36,871 nucleotides of DNA. Origin: an uncultured Clostridia bacterium (GTDB lineage: Bacteria; Bacillota; Clostridia; Oscillospirales; Acutalibacteraceae). The stretch lies in the NCBI GenBank assembly GCA_945983355.1, contig CAMFSU010000047.1, positions 1-36,871 on the forward strand, read 5' to 3'. The position numbers were made by a program, and so were the translations under genes. Of the stretch, positions 17,383 through 26,553 are shown piece by piece (position 1 is the first letter of the stretch; every line of letters begins with the position of its first letter). Under the pieces are notes generated by a model. It did no database searches and was not told where the DNA came from. It worked only from the letters and a program-made list of their open reading frames with translations.

Positions 17383-19620
17383 TCACGCTCCTGTAATAAA
17401 GCTTTGAGCTTTAACTACGCCAAATTCTGATTCATAATCAGTATCACCGTAGTTAACAACTGCCCAAACGCCATTGTCAAACTCAGTTATTTTTACATAC
17501 TCATTTACAATGGTATATTTGGAAATTTCGGCACCCTTAATACTGTTAAAATACTTAGAGGTTGCCTTAACATCGTTAACAAAAGCTTCCTTTTGGTTTT
17601 CGTAAACACTACCCCAAATAATTGTATGATTAGAGTTTCTAAGCTCGTTTTCATAGTTTGCAATAATTGTATATGATGGTGTAGTTCCCGATTCAATACA
17701 GCTAAGTAACGAATCCTTTGACTCAGCAGTGATATTAAGTGATATCGAGCTCATCGGCTTATAGCCCTTAAATACCATTTGATAGAAAGGAACCGAATAA
17801 GTCTGGAAATCAAACTTTGAAGAGGTTAATGGGCAATCGGTTAAAATATCTGAAACTGATGCCGCATAATCGTTAGCCGAAGCCGAAGAAATAGTAAGGT
17901 TTTTATTTTTAGCTGTTGCTAAAATTTCCTTAACATCAACTACCATATTCTTAACATTGCGGTATTTGTTATAGGTATAATCCGAATAAATTGTGCTTGC
18001 AAGTGAGTTGAAGGAAATACCAGCGTTTTCTACCTTTGAAAGCTTCTTAACACCCTTATTAGCAGCTTTTGATAATTCACTTCTTGCAAGGATATGGTAG
18101 CCATCAGTATAAGCAACGTGGCTAACCGTATTAAGCTGACCAAAGGTTAAGGACAACTTATTTGGTGCTTTAGCTGAATCACTGCCCTTTGTAAATCCCG
18201 CACCTGATTTTGCAAAGGAAATAATGTCAAAATCAAAGTATGAATTTACACCAAGCTTATTAAGATGGCTTACAAGCTTTTTATATCCGCCGAAGCCCCC
18301 AAGTTTAGAAGCAACGGTAAAGCCACCGCCAACTATGCCTTCATCAATACCGCTTTTGCCAAAGCCGACTAAATTTAACGAAAAGTCAGAGCCAATGCTC
18401 TTATTAATTTCATCGGTAATTTCAATTACCTGCTTTGTGGTTGTAAGCGGGAAAAGCTTTGTGGTAGGGATACCCAAGAAGAAATCAGGCTGAACAGTAG
18501 CACCGACAAACTTATAGTTAGCTATAGTTTCCTTTGCGTTGGATTTTGTAAGGCCGTGGGTTTTTTCAAGATATTCTCTATAAACCTTTGCCATACCTGT
18601 AAGGTTAGCATCTTCCTTCTTTAAAGCCTTATAATCAACCTGGAATACGCTTTCCACAACCGATTCATCAAAAAACTGAATGTAGTTAAGTGCAGTCCAA
18701 CCAAAGCCATTAGGTGTTTTTTCCAAGCTATAGCCACGAAGTCTATAGAAAGGGTAAACACTTGAGAAGCCAACAGTTGATGAACCCATATTCCAACAAA
18801 TTGAAGACTGTTCAGCGCCCGAAGAAATTATAGCAACCAAGCCACCTGTTTCTCTGGCCGAACCGAATACAGGCATTTTAACCTGCTGCTTTACAGCTTC
18901 ATAATAATACTGATGTACCGAAAGGTCATCGCCGTAAACCTTCATTTTACCCTCAACGCCCATTGAACCGATGGTTGTAGGTTTGATGACCGCACCACTA
19001 CCGTCGGGCATAAACATCCAATCAGTAGGATGATCATTTTCGACACCGCAGATAAAAGGTAAAACACTTACGCCCGTAATATAGTTAACACCGTCGTCCG
19101 ACATTTTACGAGGGTCAACAATTGTGCTAAAGGTGTCACCGTTAAGCACATAGTCAACAGTCACGCTAAAGCTATTTTCATAAAAATCGTAAGTTACTGA
19201 AAGGCCGTTTTCAATCTCGTTAACCCAAACGTTACCGTTTTGAACGGCACCTTCGTACGAATATGCATATTTTTCAGCAAGCGTACTTGCTTCCTTATAA
19301 TATACATAAACTGCACTTCTAATTGAATTTGTTAAAGTCATATCGGAATTTAGTGCTTTTTCAGGAATTTGACCCCAAATATTGCCTGTTTGCTTATCCA
19401 TAAAGCTTACAAGCTTATTAGCGTCATCCCAAATAAGCTGCCAATATTCGTTTTCACAAACGACACCGCTGTCGTAATAGTTCGAGCTAAATGCATCCTC
19501 GTTATAGTAAGGCAAATAAATAGCACGACTTTTAGGGTTTGAAGCGCATCCCGCAAAGCAGGCGCAAATCACACAAAAAACTACAGCGATAGAAATTAAG
19601 CGAAATAATAATTTTTTCAT
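17383..19620 (-). CDS. DUF5696-type lipoprotein, possible glycoside-hydrolase-like fold
   Basis: This 745-aa protein has a lipoprotein signal: a basic start, a hydrophobic core and the lipobox CFAGC within the first 25 residues, so it is anchored outside the membrane. The segment DWMFMPDGSGAVIKP (about 199-213) is characteristic of DUF5696 proteins, which I know mainly from genes beside CUT1 permeases in Clostridia and Paenibacillus. The N-terminal half is beta-rich. The second half shows a TIM-barrel-like pattern with NLVGFGKSGIDEG, then LGGFGGYKKL, then YFDFDI, resembling GH101/GH36-like barrels. SVPFYQMVFKGYKPMSS follows later. I infer a surface-exposed enzyme or binding protein that feeds the transporter. 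No catalytic residues can be assigned firmly and no activity is established. Confidence 0.75.
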   Translation of the reverse strand: MKKLLFRLISIAVVFCVICACFAGCASNPKSRAIYLPYYNEDAFSSNYYDSGVVCENEYWQLIWDDANKLVSFMDKQTGNIWGQIPEKALNSDMTLTNSIRSAVYVYYKEASTLAEKYAYSYEGAVQNGNVWVNEIENGLSVTYDFYENSFSVTVDYVLNGDTFSTIVDPRKMSDDGVNYITGVSVLPFICGVENDHPTDWMFMPDGSGAVIKPTTIGSMGVEGKMKVYGDDLSVHQYYYEAVKQQVKMPVFGSARETGGLVAIISSGAEQSSICWNMGSSTVGFSSVYPFYRLRGYSLEKTPNGFGWTALNYIQFFDESVVESVFQVDYKALKKEDANLTGMAKVYREYLEKTHGLTKSNAKETIANYKFVGATVQPDFFLGIPTTKLFPLTTTKQVIEITDEINKSIGSDFSLNLVGFGKSGIDEGIVGGGFTVASKLGGFGGYKKLVSHLNKLGVNSYFDFDIISFAKSGAGFTKGSDSAKAPNKLSLTFGQLNTVSHVAYTDGYHILARSELSKAANKGVKKLSKVENAGISFNSLASTIYSDYTYNKYRNVKNMVVDVKEILATAKNKNLTISSASANDYAASVSDILTDCPLTSSKFDFQTYSVPFYQMVFKGYKPMSSISLNITAESKDSLLSCIESGTTPSYTIIANYENELRNSNHTIIWGSVYENQKEAFVNDVKATSKYFNSIKGAEISKYTIVNEYVKITEFDNGVWAVVNYGDTDYESEFGVVKAQSFITGA

Positions 19621-19636
19621 AAATTTGCCCCTTTCC

Positions 19637-21769
19637 TTAACCGCTGATTAGTTCGTTTATTACGGTAAGAATCCAACCGTAAACTTGTTGTGAAAGCATA
19701 AATATAATAAAGATAATAAATACTACAACAAGCATTGCGCCTATTGTTAGAAGTGTTGTTCCGATAAATTTCAAAAGTGAATAATCGTGAACCTTCATAA
19801 CACCTACAGCAATCATCAAAAATGTGTATACTGTGCAAATTGTCGAGAAGATTGTAACAAATACAAATTCATCAGGAACAAGTATGTTAGAAAGCACTAC
19901 TCTTAATACAGTTGAGAAAATAATTGGCACCAAGCTATAACAGGTAATAACGTAAATTTCCTTCATTTTACCTATACCGCCAAGCAATACACATACAAGC
20001 CAGTTGGATATTACCCAAAGTGCAACCAAACCGATTGTACTTAAGAATACGAAGAACGAGTTATAGGTAGCAGCATCAAAGCTGTTATAAGCAAAGCCTG
20101 AAGCAACATCCGAAACAGCAGAAACCAAATAAAATAAAACAAGTAACACCGTTGCTATAACAACTGAACCCATTTTCTTTTCCTTTAAGGCTTCAAACGC
20201 TTCAAACGGATGGAAAATGCTCTTCTTTAAAAGAAGTACTTCCTGATTTTTAATTAAAACAATACCGTTTTTCTTTTTATAACGGCCAAATAAAATAGCA
20301 GCAACTATTAATACAATAAGTAAAATAGAGCCCGGTACAAAAAGTTTTGCTAAAATGTCACCACGTGAATTTTCGAAAGCATCGGCATAAACCTCGCGGT
20401 CGTTAGCAAGCCTTGCAAATTCTAAAGCGCCCTTATTATCGCCCTTTACAAATAATGCACGGGCAAGACCACTATAACCAAGCTGACTATTAGCATCTTG
20501 AGCTATAACCTGCTTCCATTCGGCTTCGGCGGCTTCATAATCGTCAGCTAAGGTTTTAACCTGTGCTGAACGAACCAATGCACCGTATTCAGTAATTGAG
20601 AAAACAGTAATGTTCTTTCTGCTGCTATCGGCAACAATTACATCGGTACCGTTAACTGCAATTGCATTTGCAATCGCGAAGGTGCCTTCTTGCTCACCTA
20701 TACCAAGTGAACCGCCGAATACTGACAACAAATTACATTCCTTATCGTACCAAAAAACTTTACCATAACGGAAATCTAATATGTAGAAAAATCCATCAGC
20801 ATCTACATCAATGCTTTCAATACCTTGGTGCTGCATTTGACCGTTGTGATTAGTAACCTCTAAATCAGCAAAATTAAATGAATCTTTGCCTAAGGTATCC
20901 TTACCACCCGGATTTAAAATGTGAACCTGACCCTTTGATTCACCGCTTTTACCTGCTGTTGCAGTATAAATAAAATCGTCAGGGCCTGCAACCAAATCGT
21001 TAATTTGGAAAGGCAAAGCCAATACCGAAGAACCCTTTTTAGTATCGTTTGAGAATAAACGGTCGAAAATGGTTTTAAGTACAGTAGAAGCCGAAGCAGC
21101 TACATTATTTGCACCGTAAAAGCCCATAAATTCTTCATTGGCAGAATAAACCAATGCGCCGTAAAACGAGCCATCACTTGCAACGTAAACAGTATTTGAG
21201 CTGTCAACTGCAACTTTTACAGGCTTATAATCAAAGCCCTCAGGAATCAATCTTGAATCTGGCAAGGTAAGAGTTTTAATATGCTTACCTTCAAGGTCAC
21301 AAATTAAAATTCTTGCATTTTTAGTGTCGGCAATATAAATTTTTCCGTCTTTAACGAAAACACCCTTTGCCCCGTTAAAAGTATAATCCTTGACACCCTT
21401 TACGGTAGTAATAGTACCTTTAAGTTTATAAGACGAATCTAAGATATATATAATTGAGGCTTCACCGTCAAGGATATAGGTGTTATTGTCTTCATCAGCA
21501 AAAATATCATCTACACTGGTAAAAGGAGCAAGTCCCAAATCAACGCCGTCAATTACTTGCTTTACTTTATACATTGGCTTACTTGGAACCGCTGTTTTAG
21601 AATTGGTGCCAAAATCCTGCCAATAGGTATAAGAAATAAAGCTACCTTGTTGAGAATCAACCGAAGATGTTGGAGAAGATTCCGCAAAAGCGTTAATAGC
21701 AAACACAAAAATCAATGCGATGCTAAGTAAAACGACTAATAATTTTTTAATTAAAAAACTTTGTTTCAC
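19637..21769 (-). CDS. NHL-repeat / TPR / YIP1-domain membrane protein
   Basis: This 710-aa protein starts with GTG at 21769, preceded by GGAGAG at 5 bases, and has a signal peptide at about 1-29. An extracellular region (about 60-400) shows NHL beta-propeller-like repeats such as DIFADEDNNTYILDG and SIDVDADGFFYILDFRYG. A TPR-like helical pair follows (YEAAEAEWKQVIAQDANSQLGYSGLARAL, about 404-432, cited here as one region). Then there is a membrane segment (about 468-490) and a YIP1-type domain with four to five membrane helices (about 515-706). Proteins of this layout occur beside DUF5696 and CUT1 genes in Firmicutes, but the function is not established. It lies between the two permease pairs with gaps of about 15 bp, suggesting a structural or sensing partner of the transporter. 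Confidence 0.8.
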   Translation of the reverse strand: MKQSFLIKKLLVVLLSIALIFVFAINAFAESSPTSSVDSQQGSFISYTYWQDFGTNSKTAVPSKPMYKVKQVIDGVDLGLAPFTSVDDIFADEDNNTYILDGEASIIYILDSSYKLKGTITTVKGVKDYTFNGAKGVFVKDGKIYIADTKNARILICDLEGKHIKTLTLPDSRLIPEGFDYKPVKVAVDSSNTVYVASDGSFYGALVYSANEEFMGFYGANNVAASASTVLKTIFDRLFSNDTKKGSSVLALPFQINDLVAGPDDFIYTATAGKSGESKGQVHILNPGGKDTLGKDSFNFADLEVTNHNGQMQHQGIESIDVDADGFFYILDFRYGKVFWYDKECNLLSVFGGSLGIGEQEGTFAIANAIAVNGTDVIVADSSRKNITVFSITEYGALVRSAQVKTLADDYEAAEAEWKQVIAQDANSQLGYSGLARALFVKGDNKGALEFARLANDREVYADAFENSRGDILAKLFVPGSILLIVLIVAAILFGRYKKKNGIVLIKNQEVLLLKKSIFHPFEAFEALKEKKMGSVVIATVLLVLFYLVSAVSDVASGFAYNSFDAATYNSFFVFLSTIGLVALWVISNWLVCVLLGGIGKMKEIYVITCYSLVPIIFSTVLRVVLSNILVPDEFVFVTIFSTICTVYTFLMIAVGVMKVHDYSLLKFIGTTLLTIGAMLVVVFIIFIIFMLSQQVYGWILTVINELISG

Positions 21770-21783
21770 TTACTCTCTCCTCC

Positions 21784-22680
21784 TTATCCCTTAATGCCTG
21801 CGCTACTCATTGATTCTTTAAGACTGCCTTGAGAAATAAAGTAAACAATGATTGGGGGAATCATCATAAGTACCGAGTTAGCCATTGCCGCACCCGAACG
21901 CGCAAGACCGCCAGAAACAACCGTTGACATTACCATAGGTAAGGTCTTGAGAGTTTCACTAAATATTGTACCTTGCGGAACAAGCGACCACATATCTCTA
22001 AACGAGAACAAGGTCAAAGTCAAAAGACATGGCTTAACGCATGGGAAAATAATTGTCCAGAAGGTACGAATCCAACCCGCGCCGTCAATTTTAGCTGCTT
22101 CAATAAGTGCATCAGGCACATAGCCGTCCATATACTGTTTCATAAGAAATACACCCATCGAGGACGGAATAGCGGGCAAAATGTAAGCCCACAAGGTGTC
22201 AATAATACCCATACCGCTGTATATAAGGTAACGCGGTATCATAAGAGTATAAGCATTAAAAAGAAGCGACAGCTGAACAACCATAAAGATTATGTTTTTG
22301 TACTTAATTTTCGACTTAGAAAGTACAAACGCAGCAGAAGCCGAAGCTAATACGTGCAAAACTGTACCAACAGTTGTTACAAACAAGCTGTTAAACGCAT
22401 AAATTGAAAACGGAACCTCTAAGCTTTCAATTAAGCTTGGAAGAATTAAATAGTTTTCAAGTGTGGGTCTTTTTACAATAAATAACGAAGGGGGGAAAAT
22501 TAGCAATTCGTCAAGTGGCTTAAATGATGTAACAATACTGTAAACTAAAGGTATCACCGAAAATGCACCGAACAAGAACAGGCAAAAGAAGAAGAAAAAA
22601 TTACCAAATCGGGACCTTGTATATCTTTTTACCTGTGCCTGTGAATGCACCTTCATTTTCTTTCTTTTTATCTCAGCCAT
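21784..22680 (-). CDS. CUT1 ABC sugar transporter permease, MalG-like
   Basis: This 298-aa permease has six predicted membrane segments and the EAA loop LIEAAKIDGAGWIRTFWTIIFP (about residues 192-213). The ATG at 22680 is one base after the stop of the upstream permease, with AAGGTGG 9 bases away. A GTG at 22689 touches that ribosome binding site and is less likely. The N-terminus is basic and cytoplasmic. It forms a pair with 22682-23581 and follows the module-fused binding protein, so these three genes make one transporter set. The next gene is the NHL-YIP1 protein, 14 bp on. Confidence 0.92.
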   Translation of the reverse strand: MAEIKRKKMKVHSQAQVKRYTRSRFGNFFFFFCLFLFGAFSVIPLVYSIVTSFKPLDELLIFPPSLFIVKRPTLENYLILPSLIESLEVPFSIYAFNSLFVTTVGTVLHVLASASAAFVLSKSKIKYKNIIFMVVQLSLLFNAYTLMIPRYLIYSGMGIIDTLWAYILPAIPSSMGVFLMKQYMDGYVPDALIEAAKIDGAGWIRTFWTIIFPCVKPCLLTLTLFSFRDMWSLVPQGTIFSETLKTLPMVMSTVVSGGLARSGAAMANSVLMMIPPIIVYFISQGSLKESMSSAGIKG

Positions 22681-22681
22681 G

Positions 22682-23581
22682 TTATTCACCCACCTTATTA
22701 AGCAAGCTTACAAACAGCTTTCTTGCACCAAACATAAGGGCAAATAAAATAACCGAAAGTGCCGAAGCATAACCCATTTCGTATTTAACCGAACCAACGT
22801 CATTAAGATAAGAAACAATTGTATCTGCAGCATAATTTACTGTCGGATAACCAGCAAGTTGTGTAATAATACCACTGATTGAGAATGCACTTGCAATTGT
22901 CATAACGGCACTAAACAAAAGCATACTCTTCATACCAGGTAAAGTGATATACCACAATTCTTGCCAACGGTTTCTAATACCGTCAACTGCACCTGCTTCA
23001 TATAATTCAGGATTAACATTTTGTAATGATGAAATGTTTGCAAGGAAAGATACACCCATACTTGACCACAACTGAACTGCAACTACGATAGGGATAATTG
23101 CTGTTGCATTTGAAAGCCATTGAATAGGTGCGGTTATAATACCAAGTGATAAAAGCACGGCATTTACATAACCGTAGCTATCGCCCGAAAACGCAATTGT
23201 CCAAATAAGAAGACCACCGCCGGTGAGCGCAGGTACGTAGAACATAAACGAAAGTAGTGTACGTAAGAAGGGTCCTAATTCGTTTATCATCCATGCAAGC
23301 ACAAAAGCAAGCAAGAAACCGGCAGGACCGGTAAGAATTGCGAGAACAATGGTATTCTTTAAAACTGTTAAGAAAATATCATCTTCGGTAAACATTCTGA
23401 TATAGTTACCTAAACCTGCAAATTTTGGTAGTGATACCATATCAAAATTGAAAAAGCTTAATACTGCGCTGGAAAGTACAGGCAAAACTGTTAAAAGGAA
23501 GAACAATAAGAGAAACGGTGCTAACAAAACATAAAGTTCCCAGTTTTGCTTCATTGTGTTTAAAGTGTTTTTAAACTTCAT
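22682..23581 (-). CDS. CUT1 ABC sugar transporter permease, MalF-like
   Basis: This 299-aa permease has a basic N-terminus, six membrane segments and the EAA-type loop YEAGAVDGIRNRWQELWY (about 200-217). The latter part of that loop is less canonical than in the partner. GGGAGG lies about 6 bases before the ATG at 23581, and the gene is 11 bp downstream of the binding-protein gene at 23593-26442, its probable partner. It should form the membrane channel with the MalG-like subunit at 21784-22680. The energy-coupling ATPase is absent from the window. Confidence 0.92.
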   Translation of the reverse strand: MKFKNTLNTMKQNWELYVLLAPFLLLFFLLTVLPVLSSAVLSFFNFDMVSLPKFAGLGNYIRMFTEDDIFLTVLKNTIVLAILTGPAGFLLAFVLAWMINELGPFLRTLLSFMFYVPALTGGGLLIWTIAFSGDSYGYVNAVLLSLGIITAPIQWLSNATAIIPIVVAVQLWSSMGVSFLANISSLQNVNPELYEAGAVDGIRNRWQELWYITLPGMKSMLLFSAVMTIASAFSISGIITQLAGYPTVNYAADTIVSYLNDVGSVKYEMGYASALSVILFALMFGARKLFVSLLNKVGE

Positions 23582-23592
23582 ATTATTCCTCC

Positions 23593-26442
23593 CTACTTCG
23601 AATATTCTTTGATTTTTCTTTCAATTTCACGGTCGCTGACCTCAGCCCACTTAATCATTGCTTCACGGGGTGAGTCAGTCTTATTCTTAACTGCCCAGAA
23701 TGCCTGGTCAATAGAACGTGCAACGTAATAGCTACCGGGAACTTCTGCTACCTCGGTAACATTATTCCATTGATTCATAATAACCTCTAAGGTTTCGGGG
23801 TCCCAAGAAAGACGCTTAACTGCGTTAACATTAGCAGAGCTCACACGTGCTGTTTCGCCTAAAACCGCCTCAACATCGCGTGAATAACGATATTGAACAT
23901 CTTCAGATACCCACCACTTAAGGAATTCCCAAGCTGCTTCTTTTTCGTCACTGTTATTCATAATCGCACAGCCCGAGCCAGAACCTGCACAGGTACGGTT
24001 GATATTACCGTTTTCATCCACCATACCGGGTATTTCAGCGATTTTCCACTTACCATCAATTTCAGGAGCACCAGCGCTGATAGTAAAACAGGTTGTATAA
24101 TTTGTGATACCCAAAGGATATACACCTGCACGGAACTTGTTATAGAAGTCTGCCTGCGGTTCTAATCCATAACGGGTATAGAAATCGGTCCAGAAATTAA
24201 AGGTTTTAACTGCTGTTGTACCTGCAAGTGCAGTTGCATTTTGTTCGTCATTATAGATAGAACCGCCCATTTGCATAAGAAGCGATGGATAGAAAGTAAG
24301 TCCGCCTACACCAACGTCAACCGTTGCGGTAGATGCAAGTTTAATATAGGGCAAATACACATTCATCTTATTGCGCTGTAATACTGCTGTAGTTTGAATA
24401 AATTCATCCCAAGTCTTAGGCACCTTAAGACCTAACTTATTTAAGATATCTTCACGGTAGAACATTACGTTGAATTGCTGCATATCAGGTAGTGCATAGC
24501 AACCACCCTTATATAAATAAGGTATTTCAGAACCCTTATGGAAGTTCTTTGCGATTACTTCATCATAATCATCAAAGTTTTTAAGATCATAAAGTACGCC
24601 ACGCATTGCAAGGTTTACAGGTTGTGAACGGCTTAAATGCAGGTAAAGGTCAGGTGAATTTCCTGAAATTACACCCTGTACCAAGGTTGCATTTACCTGT
24701 TCAATTACAACATCAATGTCATTGTTTGCCATAAAATCGCTGTAAATAAGGTTAGATAAAATCTTAACCTGGTCACGACCCCAGTTTACCCAAATTTTAA
24801 TGGTCTTACGGCCTTCAGTGCTGCCAACCTTATCGTTTGTATAATCTTTCATATAAGCATATACAAAACGTTTGAATCCAAACACCAAACCCTCCCAAAA
24901 TGAAGCTTTAGGTGTATCAAATTCGCTGTCGGGTGCACCTATGATAATTTGGTCGATGCCCAAAGGCATTTGACGCATATCATAAAGCCAAGCACTTAGT
25001 GTTTGTTGTGCAGATGAGAAAGAAGTGACCTGTGTGTGCGCTTCGTAAAGGTTGCCTGTCATTTCATCAATGATACGAATCATATTATTAAGCGCGCCTT
25101 CAATTTCACCATTAACAGAAAGTTCTTTACCAATTGAATTGTTAAGAGCTTTAAGTTCTTTATTTGAATCTTCAAGAATTTGAATGAAATTCGGTACCTG
25201 TTTATGTAATTCATAGTCGCGGTTTGCGTCAGGGCTTTCGCCTGTTATCATAAGAATATCTAAATAAAGGTTGCCCAAATCCTCAACAACAACACCCAAA
25301 CGGTTTAAAAGCTCGGAAGTATCTGCCAAGGTGACCGACATTGAAATTTCATGAGGGCCTTCGGTGAGATATACCATATACGGCTCTTTTCCCTTTTCGC
25401 CATATTCCTTAAACTGCCAAGAACCACCGTAGTTAAAACCTATTTTTGAAGCTTCAGCAAATGGTGTTTTACCATCAATTTTAAGCCAACGATATGTTTC
25501 ACCGTTAGTAACATAGCTTTGGTTAAAAGAAAAACCTATTTTATAAAGCCCGTCCTTTGGAGCATTAAATTCCCAAGCAATTGTATCACCGGGTGCACTC
25601 CAAACCTCACCACCAATGTAGTTGATAACTGAATTTTTAGGACTACTTGGTGACACATTAGCGCTTGCACGGTCACTTTTGGGTGAAAGTGATGCCGAAT
25701 CACGCCAAACGGAATTCTCACCTTCAATTACTATTTGTGCGCCGTCATATTTTTGGTATTTACCATAACTTGAAGACACCTTGTCATAGCTTTCGAGAAC
25801 TTCGGGTGCAGTTAAAATAATATTAGATAAATAGAATTCATTTTCAAGACAGGTAACCTTAATTTCGTGCTTGCCCTTAGAAAGCATAAATTCATAGGGC
25901 TTTAAAATAAGGCCGTTATTATCTTTAAGTATGCTCGAAGAATAATCTTCTGTATGCTTTTGGGAAGGCGCAATTTGGTCACCGTTTGGAAGCTCACGGA
26001 TATCCCCGTCATCCTCCCAAACCGAATAGAAGGTAATATCTTCACAGTTAGCAAACGGGGTTTTACCGTCAATGCTAAGTGAAATATGATATTCTTCGGT
26101 TGATTCCTTAACATCAGCAAAAATTGCTTTTATATTGTAAGCGGCATCTGCGGGTACATCCACAGTAAATACCGCATAATTTTCAGCTTTAAGTAATACT
26201 GAATTTTTACCGCTATATTCAGAAACGTCTCCATCGGTAGATGATAACTTTGTGTTAACGTCCTTTGATGCTGCTGAATAGCCAAATTTTTTAATATAAT
26301 TCCCGTAATCAGCTATGGAAACGCTTTCCACCTTATCTCCCGTGATTGTATTAGTGTCAGTTTTTGCAGCACTAACGGTCAAGCATGATAAAATAAGCGA
26401 AAAACAAACACAAGCAGCCGTTATTCGTGAAAAATATTTCAT
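23593..26442 (-). CDS. Extracellular solute-binding protein with N-terminal jelly-roll-like modules
   Basis: This 949-aa protein is about twice the usual size of a CUT1 binding protein. After a signal peptide (about 1-26) come two beta-rich regions, about 30-215 and about 235-400. Both contain the phrase IDGKTPFA and a KGKHEI / EGPHEI strand, typical of CBM6/CBM35-like jelly rolls. A helical linker spans about 410-550. The C-terminal part (about 555-949) is a family-1 solute-binding protein: TIKIWVNWGRDQV, NSPDLYLHL, MFYREDILNKLGLKVPKTWDEF. Anchoring is unclear. LILSC at 16-20 is a permissive lipobox, while VSAAK allows ordinary signal-peptidase cleavage. It probably captures a large or branched oligosaccharide for the permease pair 11 bp downstream. 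Confidence 0.88.
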   Translation of the reverse strand: MKYFSRITAACVCFSLILSCLTVSAAKTDTNTITGDKVESVSIADYGNYIKKFGYSAASKDVNTKLSSTDGDVSEYSGKNSVLLKAENYAVFTVDVPADAAYNIKAIFADVKESTEEYHISLSIDGKTPFANCEDITFYSVWEDDGDIRELPNGDQIAPSQKHTEDYSSSILKDNNGLILKPYEFMLSKGKHEIKVTCLENEFYLSNIILTAPEVLESYDKVSSSYGKYQKYDGAQIVIEGENSVWRDSASLSPKSDRASANVSPSSPKNSVINYIGGEVWSAPGDTIAWEFNAPKDGLYKIGFSFNQSYVTNGETYRWLKIDGKTPFAEASKIGFNYGGSWQFKEYGEKGKEPYMVYLTEGPHEISMSVTLADTSELLNRLGVVVEDLGNLYLDILMITGESPDANRDYELHKQVPNFIQILEDSNKELKALNNSIGKELSVNGEIEGALNNMIRIIDEMTGNLYEAHTQVTSFSSAQQTLSAWLYDMRQMPLGIDQIIIGAPDSEFDTPKASFWEGLVFGFKRFVYAYMKDYTNDKVGSTEGRKTIKIWVNWGRDQVKILSNLIYSDFMANNDIDVVIEQVNATLVQGVISGNSPDLYLHLSRSQPVNLAMRGVLYDLKNFDDYDEVIAKNFHKGSEIPYLYKGGCYALPDMQQFNVMFYREDILNKLGLKVPKTWDEFIQTTAVLQRNKMNVYLPYIKLASTATVDVGVGGLTFYPSLLMQMGGSIYNDEQNATALAGTTAVKTFNFWTDFYTRYGLEPQADFYNKFRAGVYPLGITNYTTCFTISAGAPEIDGKWKIAEIPGMVDENGNINRTCAGSGSGCAIMNNSDEKEAAWEFLKWWVSEDVQYRYSRDVEAVLGETARVSSANVNAVKRLSWDPETLEVIMNQWNNVTEVAEVPGSYYVARSIDQAFWAVKNKTDSPREAMIKWAEVSDREIERKIKEYSK

Positions 26443-26469
26443 CTACCTATACCTCCAAATAAGATTTTT

Positions 26470-26501
26470 GTATGGACACCCATTTTACAGGGTGCCCATA
26501 C
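26470..26501. other. Intercistronic hairpin, 12-bp stem with one mismatch
   Basis: The arms 26470-26481 and 26490-26501 pair over 12 positions with one A/C mismatch. They sit in the 111-bp gap between the GH16 lipoprotein gene and the module-fused binding-protein gene. On the minus strand the hairpin is followed by AAAAATC rather than a U-tract, so it is not a standard terminator. A stability or processing site that sets binding-protein mRNA level is plausible. Confidence 0.5.
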
Positions 26502-26553
26502 ATTATTAAGTCGAATTATTATTTATAACTTCCGGACTATAAATATATCTGAA

